The notes under the pieces: generated by a model | What the model was told of the DNA's origin: nothing | Database searches by the model: none | Seen by the model: the letters and a program-made list of their open reading frames with translations, nothing else | Part shown: positions 58,870-64,000 of the stretch, piece after piece | Position numbering within the stretch: the stretch's first letter is position 1 | How the letters are laid out: each line of letters begins with the position of its first letter | Made by a program: the position numbers and the translations under genes | Source: Cristatella mucedo | Lineage: Eukaryota > Bryozoa > Phylactolaemata > Cristatellidae | Assembly (NCBI GenBank): GCA_009760855.2 | Contig: WPIO01000118.1 | Span: forward strand, 250,001-314,000 | Reading direction: 5' to 3' | Length of the DNA stretch: 64,000 nucleotides

Positions 58870-59709
58870 ATAATAATAATAATAATAATATTGCACTTGA
58901 TAAAGCGCCCTCAGAGAACTTAATCTCTTTCTAGGCGCTTTACATTTGCTGCAAAGTGATACGCAATAGAATAGTAAGTAAAATCACGCTTGAAAAACAA
59001 ACAAAATGAATAACATGGTTAGGGGTTACATGCACTGGGTCAGCATGCAAATGTGGTTAGTGGCAGCATGAACAGTGTCAGCACGCATAAGCACATCGAG
59101 GACGAATCACAAGGACCCACTAAATGCTGTCCTAAATAGGTATGTTTTTAAGTTTCTTTTAAATGTGGTCAGGTCAGGGGATGTTCTGATGCAGGTCGGG
59201 AGGGAGTTCCAGGCTGTGGGAGCATACGAGCTAAATGCACGGTCTCCAAAGGATTTAAGGTTTGTACGAGGTATTTCTAGACTGTTGGATTCCGAAAAGC
59301 GAGTGGTACGATGCTTTGCCTGATGGGGTAGTGTATCTGAAAGATAGGCTGGAGCCATAGAATGAAGAGACCTAAAAGTGAGCGACAAAACCTTGAAGTC
59401 AATCCGTTGCTTGACTGGTAACCAGTGCAGGTCGGCGAGAAGTGGAGTAATGTGGCAACTGCGACGCTCACGACAGACAAGCCTAGCTGCAGAGTTTTGC
59501 ACCAGCTGCAATCGCCTGATCGCACATGCTGGTAGGCCAGTAAGCAGTGAGTTGCAGAAGTCGAGACGAGATGTCACGAATGCATGGACCAACTTGGACG
59601 TGGTATCCTTATCTAAACAAGCCCTAATTTTAGCAATGTTATGAAGCTGAAAATAGGCTGATTTGACTGTGGAGCTGATGTGGTCGTCTAACGAGAGGTC
59701 GCTTTGGAA
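58870..59709 (-). mobile_element. LINE A, 5'-truncated, nearly identical to the 9.7-kb copy
   Basis: The sequence follows 9680-10525 almost base for base, including the (TTA)n tail. Homology stops at 59709. ACACAT occurs at 58861-58866 and 59711-59716 and may be a short target-site duplication. Confidence 0.87.
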
Positions 59710-59774
59710 GACACATTTCAAAGCTAGCCCATGCCGCTCGACAAGTTTCGGTGAAACTGGACATCGCATGTGCC

Positions 59775-61142
59775 GTCACCTATGTACACACGTTCAAGCA
59801 ACAGCAGAAGCCACAGCAACAGCAGCGGCAATGGCAGCGGAAGCATCCATCAGGATACTATCTCAATCAACACAGCACAATGCCGATCGCTACCTTTCTG
59901 CTGGCGATTGGTCGCACAGGATAGAACGATGACCTCGAGAACTGTAACCGAATCAAGGCATTGCCGACGTAATGCAGACTCACAACGTGAGTGCTGGCAG
60001 CACGGCATTGCCGACGTAATGCAGACTCACGACGTGAGTGCTGGCAGCACTTCAGCGTTAGGCATTTGCCAACGAGTAGCTATAGATTTTAAGCCAACAA
60101 TGCTGCAGCGGCTGAGTGCCGCCAGCACCCGCAGCAGAGCCATAACAGCACTTTTCACACAAGGAGCCGAGACGAGAGCAGGCGGCCGGAAGCGAAAGTA
60201 CACGTGACATGCGAACCTTTTCCAGTATTTCGAACTCAAAAAACACTTTGGACAGAAGAGGAAACATCCGAAGACTCGGATATACTCGAGAATGGGTCAC
60301 ATCACCACTGAGAACCTAAAAAAAGGAACCGTCAGGTGTAGGTGAACGGCGCCTACACAACAGATGAACAGTTTGTACTACTAATCACATGTATCTAAGA
60401 AAGGGCTGAGCAAAAACTGCCAGGCACTTTATGATAACGATAAACGGAGATAAAAGGCAATGATTAGTGAAGCGACACGATTGCTAATGCTGCCGGATAA
60501 ACTGAAAGACATCATCTTATTATCTGCTTTAATATACAAATTCAGCAAACCTAGGCCTTCGTCCAATTTGGCCTAAGAAGACGAGATAAGTCCCTTAAAA
60601 AAAGGTTTGATAGGCCTTCATTTGCAATTCATAGCAGGCAATTCCCGATGACAGCAGATTAACATTTACACCCGCCAACCCCACACATTCATGAAAGCTA
60701 TATCACATCATCGTGACCTGACATTTAACCAAGTATAAGAAAGCAGAAACACATACAGTGTGGCCAAGCTGATCTTGGGATGGCAGCAGAAGCAGTAGTC
60801 CAAGCCCAATCATTTCAAGTTTGACTAAGTCATGTAGCATCAATGAACACAGCAGTCTGCTGACGATCGACTTAGGGAGTTGCTCTTCAAACTATGCACG
60901 ATGCTTACCAGTCCATGTATCCTAACAAGGAACGGCTTTGTCAAAATTTGATGCTATTCTCCACAGTGAGCACTAGATGCTCGGTCCACCGGTCTAACAG
61001 AAAATCTTCCCAAAATCTACCCGGATCGATCTTGCTCCAAATTAAGCGCCACTTGTGAGCCCAATCGGTGGCAGCTCCGGGAGGGGAGTGGCAACAGCTG
61101 ATGCTCAAAAACAAGTGAGCACATCATGCTCGATCTCAATCA
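59775..61142. other. Mostly unannotated stretch
   Basis: Contains the 47-bp duplication; otherwise nothing recognised. Confidence 0.5.
59957..60050 (+). repeat. 47-bp tandem duplication
   Basis: Two copies starting GGCATTGCCGACGTAATG differ at one base. Each contains a near-palindrome around ACTCACGACGTGAGT. Confidence 0.95.
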
Positions 61143-61630
61143 GTTCAACAACAACAACAATAATAATACATTTGATAAAGCACACTCAGAGAAAGTCAAT
61201 CTTTTTCCAGGCGCTTTACAATTGCTGCAATGCAAGCACGATCAAATGATTAGTGGTAGCATGCTCAATAAACAACAAGAATAACCTGGTTAGGGGTGAC
61301 ATGCGCGGTGTCAGCATGCAAGTGTGCTTAGTGGCAACATGTAACAGTGTCAGCACGCATAAGCACATAAATGACGAATCACAGGGACCCATTAAATGCT
61401 GTAATAAATAGATGCGTTTTAGTTTCTTTTTAAATGTGGATACGTCAGGAGATGAGAGTGAGGGAGTGAGTGAGTCCCGAGCGAGTTCCAGGCTTTGGGA
61501 GCATACGAACTAAAGGTACGGTCTAAATAAGATTTGAGGTTTGCATGAGGTACAGTTAAACAGTTAGATTCCCAAAAGCAGGTGAAACGATGCTTAGCCT
61601 GGTGGGGGAGTAGATCTGAATCAATATAAT
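61143..61630 (-). mobile_element. LINE A, 5'-truncated fragment
   Basis: Begins with (AAC/AAT)n and the hairpin complement at 61175-61225. It extends through the C-terminal region in broken frames and stops near 61630. Confidence 0.8.
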
Positions 61631-61884
61631 GCTTAGGCCAGCATGCCCAAGCAAACGTGAGGACAATAATGACATTGGATAATGAAACCTCTGGCTTCTA
61701 ACAGGCACTGAATCATGCATACGTTTGCCCACAAACCAGACTAGGCCACACAGCAAAAAGTTTAAGGGGGAGAAGGCAGAAAGAAAAGCTGAGAGATAAG
61801 AAAGGAAGAGCTAGATGAGAAAGAAGAGAGTAAGAAAGGGAGGAGAGGGCAAGTGGAGGGGAGCAAATAAGTCGGTGTATTGCC

Positions 61885-62546
61885 TGCTGGCCTACCGGCA
61901 TGTGCAATCAGGCGATTACAGCTGGTGCAAAACTCTGCAGCTAGGCCTGTCTGTCGTGAGCGTTGCAGTTGCCACATCACACCACTTCTTGCCGACCTGC
62001 ACTGGCTACCAGTCAAGCAACGGATCGACTTCAAGGCTTTGTCGTTCACTTTTAGGTCAATTCATTCTTTGGCTCCAGCCTATCTCTCAGATCTACTCCC
62101 CCACAAGGCCAAGCATCGTACCACCCGATTTTCGGAATCCAACAATTTACCAATACCTCGTACAAACCTCAAATCCTTTGGAGACCGTGCATTTGGTTCG
62201 TATGCTCCCAAAGCCCGGAACTCCCTCCCGACTGGCGTCAGAACATCCCCTGACTTGACCACATTAAAAAAAAACTTAAAACAACTATTTATGACAGCAT
62301 TTCGTGGGTCCCTGTGATTCGTCCTTCATGTGCTTATACGTGCTGGCACTGTGCATGCTGCCACTAACCACATTTGCATGCTGACCCTGTGCATGTCACC
62401 CCTAACCACGTTGTTCATGTTGTTTATCAAGCATGATATTACTCACGATTCAATCGTGTTCCCTTTGTAGCAAATGTGAAGCACATAGAAAGAGATTAAG
62501 CTCTCCCTGTGGGTGCATTATCAAGTGCATTATTATTATTATTATT
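61885..62546 (+). mobile_element. LINE A, 5'-truncated copy with variant tail
   Basis: A frame from about 61880 to 62317 encodes LPACAIRRLQLVQNSAARPV through the C-terminus. The tail matches the 56.7-kb variant and ends in (TTA)n. Confidence 0.85.
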
Positions 62547-62750
62547 GCTGCTCATGCATCCTGGCAGTAGTGGGCACACCTACCAGCAGAAGTTACTAGA
62601 GTGCATGCAGAAGAAGTGGCAGAGTTCAGCCCTTACATTGGTTACATACACACGTGACAGAAAGAGCCAACGAGCAGGTGAGAGAGGCAGGGAAAGAGAG
62701 AGACAAAGAGCCGAGAGAGTGCAGGTGCATGAGAGGAGAGCAATGAGAGA

Positions 62751-62919
<169 letters not shown>

Positions 62920-62976
62920 AACTGGCCGGAGTCCATCGAAAACCATCCAAGACGAAAAAGCCGTGCAAAATGAGCA

Positions 62977-63289
62977 ATGAAGCTTGCCCGAGTGAAAAAG
63001 AAAAAGCAGGGAAAGAAAGTATTGCTAAGGCAGCATTTGGGAATCACAATGCCACCTCTGGAGCAAAATCCGGCTCCGACGCTTGCACAAATAGCCATCG
63101 ACAGTGCCAGTAACGGCAGCAAAGAGCATTCAGCGATGAGGACTAGGATGAGTGGCAAAATCGACTCATCAGGTCTTGGCAGCACAAAAAACACGCCGAC
63201 AGAACGAAAAACGGTCTACCGAAAGAAAGGCTGTGAGCATTTGCTCTACGGTCGCTTCTTCGAGTCCTCCAGGGGGCCCAAGTCAAGGT
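62977..63289 (+). CDS. Unassigned exon-like frame ending at a strong donor
   Basis: The frame from ATG 62977 runs through a lysine-rich start (KLARVKKKKQGKK), TMPPLEQNPAPTLAQIAIDS and KTVYRKKGCEHLLYGRFFES to AAG TCA AG|GTGAGC (phase 2). A second frame from 62970 is open for 47 codons. No family was recognised; the gene, if real, would continue past the window. Confidence 0.3.
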
Positions 63290-64000
63290 GAGCTCAGTTC
63301 GAGTGCTGCCACAATGTGGCTTAACTTAGCCAAGCTCCTTTTGGAGGCCTCTCTAATAATTTCTGGAATTGTCCTTGAAGTAGTTGACTACCGGGTTGTT
63401 ATACCAATACAGGCATTGTGTTGAGGTAAAAACCTGTTAAACGATCTGGTAAGCACTCAGAATATTACACTTTGACACCACATTGCTTAGCTTACTATAC
63501 CATATGCTTCCGGGCTGCACATCTATAAACAAAAACATAAGTGTTTTGTCGTTTTTCAGTGCAATGCACCGACATGTTTCTGTACAGTAATACTGATGCT
63601 GACGAATTAGATTTTGGTAAGAGTGATTGCTGGCGTCTTCAAGGTAATATTTTTGCTTTGAATCCCACCAATCCATAAGACTGCAAGGCGGTGCACCTCA
63701 AACTTCTAATTATGTTTATGTTTCTCTGAGTGATGTTCGGCTTTACATATCCATCATGGGGTGATCAACTGTGCAAGGGGGATGGGTCGAATATTTATAG
63801 TCGGAGAGTGTGGCTGTTTCGTAAACAACTTTAGTAAGACAGCAGCTATAAGACAACCGTGGTCCATCAAGAAGCACTGATACCGCATTGCACTAACTAC
63901 ACGAAGTATCCCTCTTTACGGCAGTTGCAATGCACGATTCCGGTTCACTACATCGAATGTAGCATGGGCTCCTCAAAGCCACAGGAGCTTCTCAAAGCCT

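Noticed and set aside
58861-59716. ACACAT flanks as a firm target-site duplication of the LINE
   Set aside because: Six bases is too short to be certain; kept only as a possibility.

Overview
The window looks like nuclear DNA of an invertebrate animal. Two protein-coding genes are split by GT-AG introns of about 0.1 to 6.6 kb, and the space between exons is filled with decayed LINEs, tRNA-derived SINEs, a short terminal-inverted-repeat transposon, minisatellites and long dinucleotide runs. I cannot name the species from the sequence. The two LINE families belong to the CR1/L2 group, which is widespread in animals.

Gene 1 (+ strand, 37-13227) is a YeeE/YedE-family membrane transporter related to bacterial TsuA/YeeE thiosulfate-uptake proteins. 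Seven exons are firm and two short ones are provisional. In the nine-exon model all splice phases agree and the coding length is 1134 nt (377 codons plus stop). Gene 2 (- strand, 39385 down to 20601) is an orthologue of the vertebrate G-patch protein GPATCH2. Seven coding exons have consistent phases, but I could not find the exon that should carry the G-patch domain. The two genes converge, with about 7.4 kb of repeat-rich DNA between their last recognised exons.

From 39.4 to 45.8 kb the DNA is richer in CpG. It holds two minisatellites just upstream of the GPATCH2 start codon, an LTR-like tract with a long GT run, and a few unassigned exon-like pieces. From 45.8 kb to the end I recognise mostly transposon remains. 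These include a LINE with endonuclease and reverse-transcriptase domains joined tail-to-tail to a second LINE family, a Tigger/pogo-like non-autonomous DNA transposon at 52.4 kb, several truncated LINE copies, and an exon-like frame near 63 kb.

The repeats form a coherent system. LINE family A ends in a conserved hairpin followed by (TTA)n. One of the two SINE families carries nearly the same tail behind a tRNA-like head, which suggests it uses the LINE A enzyme. LINE family B ends in (TTACA)n-type repeats. Every LINE copy here is truncated or mutated. Homology statements come from recalled family motifs; no database search was run.
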